Below, piece by piece: positions 39,401-48,500 of a stretch of DNA of 64,000 nt. A model generated the notes under the pieces. It did not search any database and was not told the DNA's origin. It saw only the letters and a list, made by a program, of their open reading frames with translations. Position numbers and translations under genes: made by a program. The number at the start of each line of letters is the position of its first letter. The stretch's first letter is position 1. The stretch covers positions 124,001-188,000 of the forward strand of contig BGKB01000025.1 in assembly GCA_003116975.1 (NCBI GenBank), read 5' to 3'. The DNA comes from Aurantiochytrium sp. KH105. Its lineage: Eukaryota; Sar; Bigyra; Thraustochytrida; Thraustochytriidae.

Positions 39401-42400
39401 TGGAGACACCATCATCGTACGCGGTGCAAACTTTCACGACAGTGCTGACCTCGAGGTTCGTATTGGCAGCTTTTTGTGCGACAATCCCATCTCTTTAACT
39501 GCAAGCGAGATCAACTGCACCTCGCCAGAAGGCGTTGGCACGAATCTAACGGTCACCGTTACCGTGGCAAATCAGTCGTCGGTGGTGAATTATGATCCCG
39601 AAGCGGTCTTTGACTTTGATCCACCAACGGTGAACCGAGTTCTTCCTTATCCGACTGACGCACGCGGAGGCGGGACACTTTATCTGGAGGGCGCCAATTT
39701 TGGTGATGACGACGTGGACCCTGAAGCCTTTGTGCGCGTTCTTGTGGATGGATATGTTTGCACAGAAGCCGAGCGAAAAGACCATTCCAGCATTGAGTGT
39801 CAGATGCCAACCGTGCTGGTGGGCGAGCAGCCGATTTTTCTTGAGGTGGCCTTGCAAAGCTTGGACGTGGATCCCGACCATGGTGCTTTTGCAGCGTGTA
39901 CCGCAAACTACTATGGCCGCCCCGGAGAGTTTTGCCTGCCTTGTCCAGATGGTGCAATGTGCCTTGGGTATGTTGACAATTGGCACTATGATCCTGCGAG
40001 CATTAGCGGCTACGGGTCTCTTAATCGGAGTTTGTTTCAGACGTGCAACCCTACAGAAGCTTGCCTGGGCAACGACACGTGTGCAGAAGGATACGTTCAC
40101 CAGAATGATCGAATGAAGCTGTGCGGCAAGTGCGCTGAGGACTTTTACCGTCTTGAAGGCAAATGTGAGCCTTGCCCGAATCTTGCATGGCTCATTCTCA
40201 TTGCGTGTTTTCTGGTGGCAGTCATTCTGTGTAGCGTGGCGTACTTTCTCACCAAGTACGGCGTACAGCTAGCAGCCGTGTCAATTTGCATTGACTTTTG
40301 CCAAGTTGTGAGCCTGTTTTCCACGTATGACTTTGCGTGGCCAAGCGTGGTCTCGGGGGCATATGCTGTGCTTTCAGCGTTTAATTTGAATCTCGAGCTT
40401 GCCTCGCCCGAGTGTAGCGTGGGTTGGGACTACGAGACCAAATGGTACATTATGTACTTTATGCCGGTTGTCTTTGGACTGCTCTTTACAACCTCATTCA
40501 TTGTCGCCTTTGTTAAACTTGCCGTCCGCAAGGTGCGCCGCGAGATCAAGGCAAAAACGGGCGCCCTTGTCGCCCCTTTGGTGGTAAAGACGGATGAGAA
40601 TGATACGCTCGCGACGCTTGGAGATGACGAGAAAGTACTTCTCGTCGATGATGACGACATGGAGTCCTACGATGCCTCCTTTAACAAGTTCATCGATGCA
40701 GAGTTCGGGGCCTTTCTGCTCATGTGCTACTACCTCTACATGTCGGTCATGAAAAAGTGCTTTGAAGTGTATCGCTGCACCGACGGTCCAGTGCCCGTGC
40801 TCCGTGCGGAGCCGGCCGAGCCGTGCGACGACACGGGTGAGTTTTACACGCGGATTCATGCTCTGGCAGGCTTTGGTATTTTCGTGTATGGTATCGGGAT
40901 TCCGAGCGTGATTTCCTTTCTGCTGCTCAAGCATCGCGACTTCATCAAGCATGACCAACAGCGCCGTGAGCAAGCGCTCAAGTTGTCGGAGACAGATGCC
41001 GCGAAGCGACTGCAAAGTGCCTTTCGAGGCTACTACGTGCGCCGCGTGGTAGACCCGCGCTCGATTTTGCGCCAGCATAAGAAGCTCACGCACATTGGCC
41101 GCACGCGTGCCAAGTTTGGCAAGTTATACGAAGATTTCACCTCGGAGTGCTACTATTGGCGCTTGGTGCTGATGATGCGAAAGCTTCTTTTGTCAATGAT
41201 TAGTTTGTTCCTGGACGACAAGTTCAAGCAAAGCACGCTGGCATTTGGAGTTCTCTTTTCGAGCTATGCTTTGCAGGTCAAGCTCAAGCCTTATTTGAGT
41301 CGTTTCCCTGACGACCTTCACAAACGAAGGCAAGCCAAGGCGTACAAGGAGTGGAAAAGGCGCGCCGAGCTTCGATCGGAGGTCAACCGTACAAAGGGTC
41401 GCGTGCGCGCCTTGCAAATGGCGGTCTCTGCCAAGATGAAGCGAATGGGTATCAACGTGGCGAAAGACCAGCGTCTAATGCGCGAGAATATGGATTTTGC
41501 TCAGCTCGAGGTAAACAAGGGCATCGCGGGAAGGGTACAGAAGAGCCGGGAAAACAAGCTCGCCAAAGCAATCGAAGACGGCGAGGTCGACGCCGAGGTC
41601 GTGCGCGCCGAGACCAGCGTGCAGCGTCACTGGGCGATTCTGCGGCACTTTGTAACGGAGATGGACAACAAGGACAAGTTCGAGCTGAACGAGGAGGCCG
41701 CAAAGTATCTAAATAACGACGCGCTCCGCTGGATCTTCGACTACAACACCCTTGAGACCATTTCGCTTGCGACGCTCATGTACATTCTCCTGTTTGGTCT
41801 TCTCTTTGACACCTACGAGGCGAACGCGGAGGACGTGCGGATCAACGTGCTGGCCAGCATCACCATTGCTCTCTTCGTCATGGTCATCATTCTCTTCCTC
41901 TCGTCCGTGGTCATTGACGTCAAGCGCAAGTTCTGGCCGGTTGTGCGCGAGCGCCTCCTGCGCGAGGGCGTGCGCGCGCTTTTGCCGCGCACGATGCTCC
42001 GCAGACTGGGCGTGATGAAGCGAAGAGATGCTGCCGGAAACGATCCTGCTGCGGGTCCCAGGTCGCGCGCGCGAGGGGGTGCCACGGTGGCTCCGTCGCG
42101 AGACTCGGCCAAGGCGGTGCTCACGGCGCGACGCGGGCAGTGGGTGAGCCAGGTGAACCCCTTTGCGACGCTCGAGCGACAGAATGCGGACCTGGTCCGC
42201 GCTGAGGAAGCCCGGCTCCAGGCCATTTTAGCGAGCAAGATGCGCTTCGAGGAAGAGCTGCGCGAGCGTGAGCTCAAACGCCAGCAGGAGAAGGAGCGGC
42301 TCGAGGAGGAGTACAGGGTCAAGATGGCGAGTGTAGACGCCGAGTTACGCGAGCTTGAAGAAGAAGAAGCCGCCATGCTCGACGCGCTTGGAGGTATGGG

Positions 42401-44576
42401 CCACGAGGGCGAAGAGGGCGATCTTGCTGTGGTCGACGTAGGCGCTAGCGAGACTGGGGACGCCGCCCTGGAACGCGAAACCGAAGAAGAGATTGGACGC
42501 CTTGACGAGCTCCGCGCGGACACGGAGCGCGCGCTCGAAAAGGCCTTACTCGCGAGAGAAGCGACGGCAGCAAAGCTGGATCGCGAGGACGTGGAGGACG
42601 ACGTGTCCGAGCCTGAGCAGACCGAGGAGGCTCTCCACGAGGCCAGAGAGGCCGAAGCACGTGCCCTCGAAGAGGAAAACTTTTCGATTGAGCAAGAAGT
42701 CGTCATGGCCAAACTTGAGGCCGAGGAGCGCGACCAGCTCGTGCAGCTCAAGGCGCGTCAAAACGACGAGGTCAACGCCGCGATAGCAGAATTACAGCGT
42801 CAAGCGGAAGAGGTCTTTGCAGGTCATCGCAACCAGCAAGACGAGATCAAAGCCCGTCTCCAGGAACGCAAGCTGCGGCGTGGCACGACAGTGCGTCGAC
42901 GACGGCGTATCGGAGCTGGCACCAGCGGCCAAGAAACGGCTGGAGAGGGCGTCGACCTCGAGGAGGACCAGGGCGATGAAAGTCTTGCTCCAGAGCTCTC
43001 TGAAGAGCAAGAGCAGGCCATGAAAGAGCTCGAAGAAAAGCTCGCCGAGCTGCAGAGCAAGCAGGATCGCGAAAAGGAAGACTTTGTCAAGGATTTGGAA
43101 GCGCGCAAAGAAGCCGAAATTCAATCTCTCCGTGAGCAGATCCACGAGCGCGTACAGCAAGAACTCAGTGAAGAGGCTGCTTTCGAAAATCAGATTGCGC
43201 AGGAGCTCGAGCAGTTCCAGGAGGAGACCAAGATGCTCGTTGCAGAGATTCAGCCCCCCCCGGCGGCCGGTGCCGAAGGCAACGAGATGAGTGAGGAAGA
43301 GGCAAAGCGTTTGCGTGAGCAGTACGAGGTGAGTATGTCCGCGTTGAAGGAAAAACGCAACGCTGAGCTCGCAGCTCTGCGCGAGAAGCTTGAGAAGAAG
43401 CGGAAGGGCCGTCTTGACGCCGCGCAAAAGGCGGAAGAGGCCCGCGAGGAAGAACGTGTTCGCGAGCTACAGACTGCGGAAGAAAATAAACTCAAGGCCC
43501 AGGAGAAGGAGATTGAATTTGCGGCAAAGCAACAAGAGGAAGCTGCCGTTCATGGCACCGACAGCAACGCTGGAGACGAGGACGCGAAGGCCGCCGTTGA
43601 AAAGCTTCGTGAGTCATTCGAGCAGGCCAGTTCTGAACTGGCGCGCAAGCAGGAGAAGCAGCGTAATGACCGTCGTGAGGCGCTCGAACGTCGTCTTGAA
43701 TCGCGCAAGCGCGCCATTGAGCAACGCAACAAAAAGAAACTTGAAGCTGCCGCAAAGAAAGAAGACAAGGTATTTGTCCAAGCGCTTAAGCCAGCCGCGC
43801 CTCCCGAAGAAGACCCCGAAGTCATTGCAGCCCGTCTCGAGCAAATCAAAAAAGATGCAGTCGCAAAGAAGGCCGCACTTGACACGAAAATTCGCAATGA
43901 GAAGAACGCCCAGCGCGATCGCATGCGAGACAGGCTGGCGAAGAAGCGTTTGCAGGCTGAAGAGAAGAAGAAGAAGATGCTGGCAGAAAAGGCGAAAGAG
44001 GAAGAGCTCATGAACCAGAAACTGAAGGAAGAGGAAGCAGCACTGCGCGAGCGCCAGGCCATCGAGCTCCAAGAGATCGAGGAGGCCACGGCCGAGGCCT
44101 TTCTCGACGAAACGCAGACCGAGAGTCTCGCTGCTGGCGTGACGGCGTGGCGAAAGAGACGCGAGGAGCAGGAGCGAAAGCAGGCCAAGGGCCCATCGAG
44201 ATCGGAAATTCTAGCGGCGGACTTTGCTGACAAGGCCAAGCGTATTGAGGACCTTTCTTCAGGGTCAACCAACGATGAAAAGGCTCAGAAGGAGGCAACT
44301 CGTCTTTTGAAAGACCTCGAGTCACTCTTTGTCAATCTCGTGGAAGAAACGGACGCCGAGCTGAACAAGCTGACCAACGAAGCGGCTGTTCAAAAGGCTC
44401 GACAGAAGCGTCAACTCCGAGACTTACGCAGAAGAATTCTTCCTGATGCTGATCCAGTGTCGCCTCAATCGCCTGACTCTCCTTTGCTTCCAGGCGACGG
44501 CGCGGGCAAGGAGTCATCGGCTCGGGCCGCTATGCCTATCAACGTCAACTTGGACGAAATTGCCTTTCTCGATTGA
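30489..44576 (+). CDS. Giant cadherin / IPT-TIG / multi-pass receptor with IQ motif and coiled-coil tail
   Basis: 4695 residues from the first ATG. A signal peptide (SSSCIAYLIAVLAVLLSIAQ) begins at residue ~171 (nt 30999), so the true start may be there. Order: Cys-rich GCC2/GCC3-like repeats (~200-540); about nine cadherin-like repeats (~700-1780) with calcium-linker motifs DVNDVP, DENDPP, DVNESP, DANDRP and DVNEVP; about thirteen IPT/TIG repeats (~1780-3130) marked by GGD.V.I.GS.FG; a second Cys-rich module; then a membrane helix at ~3228 and several more to ~3815. An IQ-like site (LQSAFRGYYVRR) lies at ~3505, and about 750 residues of charged coiled coil end the protein. The cadherin and IPT repeats suggest adhesion or ligand sensing outside, with cytoskeletal coupling inside; this is inference. 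Single exon, tandem stops TGA TAG. Confidence 0.9.
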   Translation: MTRSIKTNGEMMSEYKLTHGKKRSVCDKGGDDTRKKTSSMRLKIGQPQGSSTVRNDQLAPTSTGPGQARPSQGEMAEEGISWRSGNCDGLGRDGTYYESMPESSSKLASQGYVPSVKASAWEAGAAATTRRRLQGRSTLSVRSEHRRLVAEIPSEPKSSKVNLLGKTTRAMMSSSSCIAYLIAVLAVLLSIAQTRAAVAFADTCACPDSSPCPSFCEACDSYDSDCISGKTNARCNGENHENCPDGYEKRAQTGAVWRCSSGGTYWTMYHCYRECLGITTGKCNRCQDGYYGYNSNQTCALCEPGRYCEGGSDQGECDAGYYCEAGSSSKDEMPCPPGTYGETTGLEDSSCSGPCFAGYWCESGSTDPEQYPCIEGQWGGSGQTNQYCSGPCSAGYYCPAASASSKANACGSASVYCPEGSAEPVPVDEGFYSTPLSVAENVRTSQTVCPKGSYCTGGKKYACPAGNYAPSIGLPSCASYVCAAGYYCPEGSTSSTAGPCYEGEVEPEHPAIYYCPAGTTAPLEVLDGYYSTPESALPIYRTGMELADASLYITRFGLRLRKVEWMGSCEGNTGDLSIAEVTNDGLGDARENTTLTSLLVFDNINDANISTGDYLSFVDTDGLGYILPYALNQYECVAWVQENGFPFEILEDGALAIRSGYFLDYETCPTYIFDVLATSVSGDATATCRMTVEIINESDLPYFEFKTTAGYPFALPSVLDFYVDERSATNTGVGSPIRANDEDVGQDITFEIVADTLDGPEDMFYIGSCSGQLYVFDSGLDYIAKNTYELQIRVCDDYQFFGASTEARCSITANVTIHVLDVNDVPFWKTDPYEITSFRVPENSPENTLLEAMCGDDPCAELDSSIIGLQVDDLDLNSDGSSTTDVMSYSIERNFDDFFAVVTCVRDDNLDQCAVTETIDAPAGALRTTGAAALDYESRNAYSITVRVNDGRGGTNTLDVAIEITDENDPPAWPAASAQESLTFGENSGTASGRIFATDEDSGDEITYSVVGAIDEHGVDATDLFEMENNNSVTAAESSLVTLQLTTGSTLDYENSKNYTVTIQAEDIEGASATFDFTVHVRDVNESPVITTSELSVPENVAFGTAIAEAIAFTDVDAGQTGFFALETGLNASMFAVAASTGVVTVRGDLDYETQDTYSIRVSVSDNGVPSIKTTKVITIRVTDEPEPPTFGSSQTYTVTETEEVNETWVANIDVVDEDGSDFTMEILSQVVASTGKAVDYFVVDGNTLVQNTSMASPINFESSLFTTFDDQNIRVTLYAEDDGGLNSTATVTIAVLDANDRPVLANTTSSVPKHVAQYDAAEPDRPYAPGFEVLNVYELCSDEDVDDDDRVTDITYAIVSGNDDGTFELVDGVLKVKTVTANVRSENYEYVLGITATDHDVSPLTSQIAYITVLVTGENYPPSIDSHALTLVENEDDFAVIISDIGASDPDGSNLVFEIAGASPSAAAVAFFIEPSNGTLYLTQTLDYETMTNEDGTLVLTIRVRDNGGVEAYSLSALGTVTITVEDVNEVPAFDASSYSISVNEMTASGNLGDPIVAIDPDAADVDELRYALLDAEDSPFEVNELSGQLSTDGTLDFENPQSLCTLSAGGIHTCELDLVVTDSVNHTASASITVRVLNINEAPVFNGTKCGQESYNIVCTDVNTTLGIIEVPETIYEFSPIRIGTLLSSDPDKISQVKLAFATAHFVFPDGVEQDTGETLMDDLFLLDDSGVLYLVGSLDFENRSVYSYEVKLSDEGNGEQAALDQDFTIEIRVVNENDIGPVAASTASDPWPTAGGDAVTLTGSNFGPTQFKIDNEGAEAPDVRAYLVQKGTLRLFEASGCTVVSDTEVSCSSSPKGVGSDLYWMVFFPESDHNSTLDFDDDSFANRFQDPVITSVSGADAFPTMGGAVFDLVGTDFGAAGLSFVPEVEVRYRSRTDRDTVYTAQNCSILSSVNIECTSTVSTGPKLEFMVVVQGQQALSWHGGDGTNYSHTAPTIASVAFEVSTITEMKTKGGSSTDAILITGTNFGPVGTSIAVTYGPVSQTSKFTATSCAVISAHTVVRCIYVAGSGVNLRFVVSANSVRSEASVQGISYAGPTIESISGSGSENARTSGGDTVYISGSGFGPVTEIDGTVVARYGGENGTKYYATDCAVIKEDTQISCLTASGTGRDHPWTVSISGQSSEVTEVAEGLIMSYSAPTINYFEGTESNAVTDGGDEVVLVGLDFGDQSNLITVTFGATGTEYTARNCIIDPDYLHSKIICELPPGVGKELKWTVVVDGQASRVPTTNYQAPDVDTLFGSPIEDGASTIGGEIFYVQGSDFGPRALHEENEEVVYSFSYGGSGGKKYKAANCTILEPEPSLLSTSPSGSDPIDAGEFSLEVDGVVTASIPFNASADDVQNALRDAQTGVLFNVSVTVNETSGARVWKILTPSLPREAITIQTSSLTANGSNAAIAIEQPSLGASAARCVTVPGVGANLGLVATIAGQSSNVSAVTLSYKAPEISSFTPSLGVSAEGFQLNVSGTNFGNEGVTVSFAGVTLTGAEVSEHSTITVPIPDELQRNANNAVEIEVEGQTVIDAYSFSPPVVTSITAVNPPQNLDGPPQEILIRGSSFGEYHPELGDSITVGGEECLLADWTHDSIRCNLTTLTGEMVITVGEQVCRNNNGSACCPCDFSYENLLAPPTVLSVSACGLGQDLSNCTTDGGYEITVFGANLGSGIYGSVYIGDEIESRECLVADPVEDYTETEIRCIVPPGEGKELQVVVHHAWQVSDDNVVFSYDQPHLSAVTPEAFSTYGGSNLTIVGSNFGTSGPRVELRPHGNASLASLCEVLYFDHESIECFLPEGQGQLEIAVFAGEQEASSVLTFAYFPPFVKAISPVEGLAQGYYPLTVVGSNFGVTGTVYVGANECETITYAHELITCSMPKGAGANLPVYVESGRYTSNLNVTFTYLPPEVYALEPNHGPTIGGDTIIVRGANFHDSADLEVRIGSFLCDNPISLTASEINCTSPEGVGTNLTVTVTVANQSSVVNYDPEAVFDFDPPTVNRVLPYPTDARGGGTLYLEGANFGDDDVDPEAFVRVLVDGYVCTEAERKDHSSIECQMPTVLVGEQPIFLEVALQSLDVDPDHGAFAACTANYYGRPGEFCLPCPDGAMCLGYVDNWHYDPASISGYGSLNRSLFQTCNPTEACLGNDTCAEGYVHQNDRMKLCGKCAEDFYRLEGKCEPCPNLAWLILIACFLVAVILCSVAYFLTKYGVQLAAVSICIDFCQVVSLFSTYDFAWPSVVSGAYAVLSAFNLNLELASPECSVGWDYETKWYIMYFMPVVFGLLFTTSFIVAFVKLAVRKVRREIKAKTGALVAPLVVKTDENDTLATLGDDEKVLLVDDDDMESYDASFNKFIDAEFGAFLLMCYYLYMSVMKKCFEVYRCTDGPVPVLRAEPAEPCDDTGEFYTRIHALAGFGIFVYGIGIPSVISFLLLKHRDFIKHDQQRREQALKLSETDAAKRLQSAFRGYYVRRVVDPRSILRQHKKLTHIGRTRAKFGKLYEDFTSECYYWRLVLMMRKLLLSMISLFLDDKFKQSTLAFGVLFSSYALQVKLKPYLSRFPDDLHKRRQAKAYKEWKRRAELRSEVNRTKGRVRALQMAVSAKMKRMGINVAKDQRLMRENMDFAQLEVNKGIAGRVQKSRENKLAKAIEDGEVDAEVVRAETSVQRHWAILRHFVTEMDNKDKFELNEEAAKYLNNDALRWIFDYNTLETISLATLMYILLFGLLFDTYEANAEDVRINVLASITIALFVMVIILFLSSVVIDVKRKFWPVVRERLLREGVRALLPRTMLRRLGVMKRRDAAGNDPAAGPRSRARGGATVAPSRDSAKAVLTARRGQWVSQVNPFATLERQNADLVRAEEARLQAILASKMRFEEELRERELKRQQEKERLEEEYRVKMASVDAELRELEEEEAAMLDALGGMGHEGEEGDLAVVDVGASETGDAALERETEEEIGRLDELRADTERALEKALLAREATAAKLDREDVEDDVSEPEQTEEALHEAREAEARALEEENFSIEQEVVMAKLEAEERDQLVQLKARQNDEVNAAIAELQRQAEEVFAGHRNQQDEIKARLQERKLRRGTTVRRRRRIGAGTSGQETAGEGVDLEEDQGDESLAPELSEEQEQAMKELEEKLAELQSKQDREKEDFVKDLEARKEAEIQSLREQIHERVQQELSEEAAFENQIAQELEQFQEETKMLVAEIQPPPAAGAEGNEMSEEEAKRLREQYEVSMSALKEKRNAELAALREKLEKKRKGRLDAAQKAEEAREEERVRELQTAEENKLKAQEKEIEFAAKQQEEAAVHGTDSNAGDEDAKAAVEKLRESFEQASSELARKQEKQRNDRREALERRLESRKRAIEQRNKKKLEAAAKKEDKVFVQALKPAAPPEEDPEVIAARLEQIKKDAVAKKAALDTKIRNEKNAQRDRMRDRLAKKRLQAEEKKKKMLAEKAKEEELMNQKLKEEEAALRERQAIELQEIEEATAEAFLDETQTESLAAGVTAWRKRREEQERKQAKGPSRSEILAADFADKAKRIEDLSSGSTNDEKAQKEATRLLKDLESLFVNLVEETDAELNKLTNEAAVQKARQKRQLRDLRRRILPDADPVSPQSPDSPLLPGDGAGKESSARAAMPINVNLDEIAFLD

Positions 44577-44659
44577 TAGTTTGACGTGTGATTAGATTGG
44601 ATTTTGTAAATGAAGCACTCAGCCGTCCATGGCACAGTTGTCGGCGGATGGTGGTATGA
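44577..44659. other. 3' region of the giant receptor gene
   Basis: Short AT-rich stretch after the TGA TAG stops. No feature beyond the 3' end. Confidence 0.5.
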
Positions 44660-45541
44660 ATGGGCACTTGCACAAAACACAAACGTATGAACTTGAGATC
44701 ACATCGACTGCGACCGGCCTGGTTCAGTGAGAAGTCTCTCTCTCTGTCTGTCCACAAGGCTGATGCTGATGTTGCTTTTGTCGACGATGTGCTGGCGACG
44801 ACACGCGGCGACTGCAAGGTGCCCTGCACGAAGAACATGCGCAACCGAGGCAATCTCGTGACGAAGCCAAAAACGGGACTGCGATACTTTTTAAACTTTG
44901 AGGATGCGCAAACTTGCCGGAATCTTTGCACCTCAGAGGAGTGGAGCGAGACATGCGCAAATTTCGTCTTCCGAGGGAGCAGAAAGTGTTGCTGGCCTTT
45001 TGGGAGCTGTAACTCGAATAAAGTTCGCCTCGGTCAAGTGCGGCTATGTATCAAGCGACAAGACCTGCGCGGTTCTTTAGATTTACAAGGAGAAAGCCAA
45101 ACTAAGACATGGCGATTCCCAACAGTCCAAAACAATGTCATACTGTTCTCATGCGTGAAGTCGCGGAACGAGCCAATCGCACCAGCGCTCGCGTGCGGCG
45201 TGGTCGTAAAAGACGAGGCGATAATAGACCTCACTCGTGCCGGTCCTCATCAAAGTCTGATCACGCCTGCTTGTCTTGAAGTTGAGCTCCAGAGTTGGCT
45301 GTTCATCTTTGCTCACGCTAATCTCATGAAGGTCATGCAATTGGTGACAGTACCGTCCTTTTCCATCGCACTTCAAGATGCGACGCTGTGCATCGCGTTC
45401 TTTAGCCTTGCGATTTCCTATGACGTTGTTCATTGCAGTTTGATAGCGATCGTTACGATCCAAACGATGCTCAGTGTCCAAGCCCAAAGTTATGCCCTCC
45501 AAAGTTCGCACGGACGATTGTTTGTCTGCCTGGGGGCTTAA
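44660..45541 (+). CDS. Doubtful Cys-rich ORF (PAN/apple-like segment)
   Basis: 293-codon open frame. Residues ~50-125 hold eight Cys with spacing that recalls a small PAN/apple-like or other disulfide domain (GDCKVPC, DAQTCRNLC, SETCANF, RKCCWPFGSC). There is no signal peptide in this frame, though a short hydrophobic run occurs in another frame at about 44760. The last ~130 codons are antisense to the 3' end of the LRR-ARM gene and are probably not coding. The true gene, if any, likely ends or splices near 45000-45080. It may also be a relic. Confidence 0.3.
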   Translation: MGTCTKHKRMNLRSHRLRPAWFSEKSLSLSVHKADADVAFVDDVLATTRGDCKVPCTKNMRNRGNLVTKPKTGLRYFLNFEDAQTCRNLCTSEEWSETCANFVFRGSRKCCWPFGSCNSNKVRLGQVRLCIKRQDLRGSLDLQGESQTKTWRFPTVQNNVILFSCVKSRNEPIAPALACGVVVKDEAIIDLTRAGPHQSLITPACLEVELQSWLFIFAHANLMKVMQLVTVPSFSIALQDATLCIAFFSLAISYDVVHCSLIAIVTIQTMLSVQAQSYALQSSHGRLFVCLGA

Positions 45542-48500
45542 TGATGATGTCCTCGAGGTTGGCTGCGAGTACGAGACGGGAAAGACCCACTCTCCCCAAT
45601 CCACTTCAAGGATCGCAAAGAATTTGCTCGTACATAAAGCCATCCTTGGAACAAGAGCTCCATTGCTCTGTTGCAACAAGACTTGCGTGGCGAGAATCCC
45701 TTGAACTTCATTAAATAGCAGCGTGGAAGGTGCAAATTGCAGCAAACCCGTTGATGGACCCGGAGAACCTCCAAGACAAGACTCTGCCTGATCCATAGGC
45801 AGACGTTCACGTGCGAAACTTGAGGCTTCATCTTTATGTCCCACATCCAGACTGTTGAAGCCTCTATCGCCATCCGTGCGGCGCTTCGGTACGTGAGAAA
45901 AGCCGTTTCTGCTGCGCACGTCGTTGGCGTTTTCGTCGTCGTTGTCGTCATCGTCGTTGGTGGCGGCAGCAACGCCATTAGTATCGTCTTCACTTTCGTG
46001 TTCGTCCTCTGAAAGCACGTGTATGGCATGCCGAAGTGCTTCACGAAAAGGGATGTCGCTTTCAATGCCCGGCGGATTAATCAACGATCTCTCCGCTCCA
46101 AGCCACGTTTCTACCTGAGCCCACTCGTGCGTCATTTGCAGAAAGAGAGAGTACATCCTGGCGGCAACACCCGAGACGTGGGTGAGGCACGTGAGTGAGC
46201 TCGGGTCTGTGCGATCTCGTAAATCGGAAAGCTTATGCTTGATATGAACACGCTGTCCAAATACACCCAAGACAATTCGCTGCACCGCACGATAAGGCTT
46301 GCGCCAAACAAGTCTTGGCTTGAGCAAGTTCCGGCGAAGGACTGAAGAATTCGCAAAAGTGGTTGGATTTGAGTACAAGTCATCTTGCGAGAGCCGCGTC
46401 GCGGCGCTTTTGCCAACTTCCCACCCACGGCCTTCACGGGGCTCGGTAAAAAGGTAGTATGCCTCAGAGGTGAGCACCAAGAGCTGGCGGCGCGCCAGGC
46501 CTGGCCCGGGAGTCTCCAGTACGTCGCAAAAGGCAGACAAAAGGATCCGCTCCACCCCAATGCGATCGTGTTCCCACGTCTGGCTTTCCGCAGTGGAAGA
46601 GGCTGGACCTGCTGCACCTTGTGTATCTTTCACTTCGCCCGGCAATTCGTGTGAGTAAGATCGGCGCTCCAGAGGCGGCGGGGGCTCAATAGCCCATACT
46701 TTGCGAAACGTTCCATTAGGTTCCTCCACAGCAGAAGCAAGGTGTTCTTTGCGTGGCTTTTGCGGTGGAATCTGCTTTTGCGTTGTAAATGGAGAGCGTG
46801 CGCCGACGCAAAGAGCAAAGAAGCAGCCGTTTCGTGTTGGCTGCGGTTCTTTGTAGGCGAGTCCCACAGACGTCTGAGCGGCGGGCATCAAGCCTTCTTT
46901 CGGACCATTGCGCAAGTGTACATGAAAACAATCTTCGACCCCCATGAATCTTTGCAACTCTCGTGAAAAAGATGCTTTGGCAACACGGTCGAGCAGGTCC
47001 TGGATATAAGAGTTGCGAATCGCAGCACGGCTGTCCACCTGTGCGCGCACGAGCTCCTCGAGGATTTCGTAGCGTGCCTCACTAGTGGACTCAAACGATG
47101 AAACCAGAAACTGCGTAATGTGCTCACGCACGCACGCCTCCAAAGTGCATAAATGAACAGGTCTAGGAGATCGTGAGCTGCAAGCAACGAGTAAAGCCAA
47201 GCAACCCTTGACCACACTTTCGAAGGGCAGCAGTGATTTCCATATGACGTCGAGGGCACGAGTGTGGATCGGTTCCTCCGCGCCATCGACGCGGTTGTCC
47301 CTTTTGTCGAGCCCGGGAACTCGTACGAGAGGAAGTTGAGCAGCAATGAGTGCAATCGTTCGCGTCGTGTGAAGTGCAAGGACGAGGTCAGCCTCGCCAA
47401 GGGTCTGCGACTCTGCGAAAAAACGCAGCGTGGAAAGAATACGCTTTGCGACGACGCAGATAATTGCATACACGGTAAGTTGCTCTTCCGACTCCTCGCG
47501 CCGAAGACCGGGCATGACGCAAAGTTCGTACGCGATGGCCATGAACTTGGCACCAATGAGCCCCTGTGGCCAAACAGGACGATTCTCGCCGCCGGCGCAA
47601 ATGAATGCGAGGATGCGAAGCCTCTTGGGCATACGAAGGTTTCGCTTGGCCGCAGTGATTGTCTCCTGACTCCCATCCTTCAAAAGAGAATAAATGACTC
47701 GAAGGGCGGCAACGAGCGTGTCGGTAATAGCCGTGTCTCGACGATGACACTTGGCCGCGTTAGGGGCGAACATGGTCACATCCGCGCCAGGGTACTGATC
47801 GATGCGCGCGGCCTCTGCGGCACTCCTTGTCTCGCCCGGCTCCAACTTATGGCGCTGACTTTCGCTTTCCATATGCTCTACGTCAGTGGTTTCGCGTGAT
47901 TCTTCCATAAAATATTGAAGCAGCAGCTCGCTGCCAGCGGCAGATGGCGGCGCCCAGGAGGACGCGGGCAGCTCTGCGCCTGCAAGTCTGTCCCGCAGTG
48001 CCGGGTTTCCCGCATCTCCAGCGGCCTTCGCCAAGTAGGCAAAGCGCTCCACTGTTCCGCGAACGTCAGGAACTTTGAATTGCTCAAAGAGCTGGAGCAC
48101 CGAAACACGGGATGGAACGGCCGACCGACGCAGAGCCTCATGAGTATCGGAATCTTCATGCTCCGCAATGTGTCCGCTCGATAGAGCAATATCCTTTTCA
48201 ACAGCGCTGACGAGAAAGAGTAGCAAGCGCTCAAGGCCCTGAAAGTGAATGAGAAGTTGATGCTGCTGTACCCTTTCCACACGATTCTCTCTTGTCTGTG
48301 TCACAGCAGCAAGCCAGTGGTCCGAGAGCCCTACCTGGCTGGCCATAATATGATTCCAGTAGGGCCCCATGTGCTTTTCTCCAATCGCGTGGCGATTTGC
48401 GACGGCGCGAAAATCATAGTGAGGGTCGCACTCCTCCTGCATCCGTCTTCGCATCCACCCAGGAAGGCTGGCCTCGGCCTTGGCCGAAGTCGCCGTCTCG

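Noticed and set aside
41813..44272. Ser/Arg-rich minus-strand frames of about 240-310 codons
   Set aside because: Antisense to the Glu/Lys/Arg coiled-coil tail of the giant receptor, a classic shadow of such codons.
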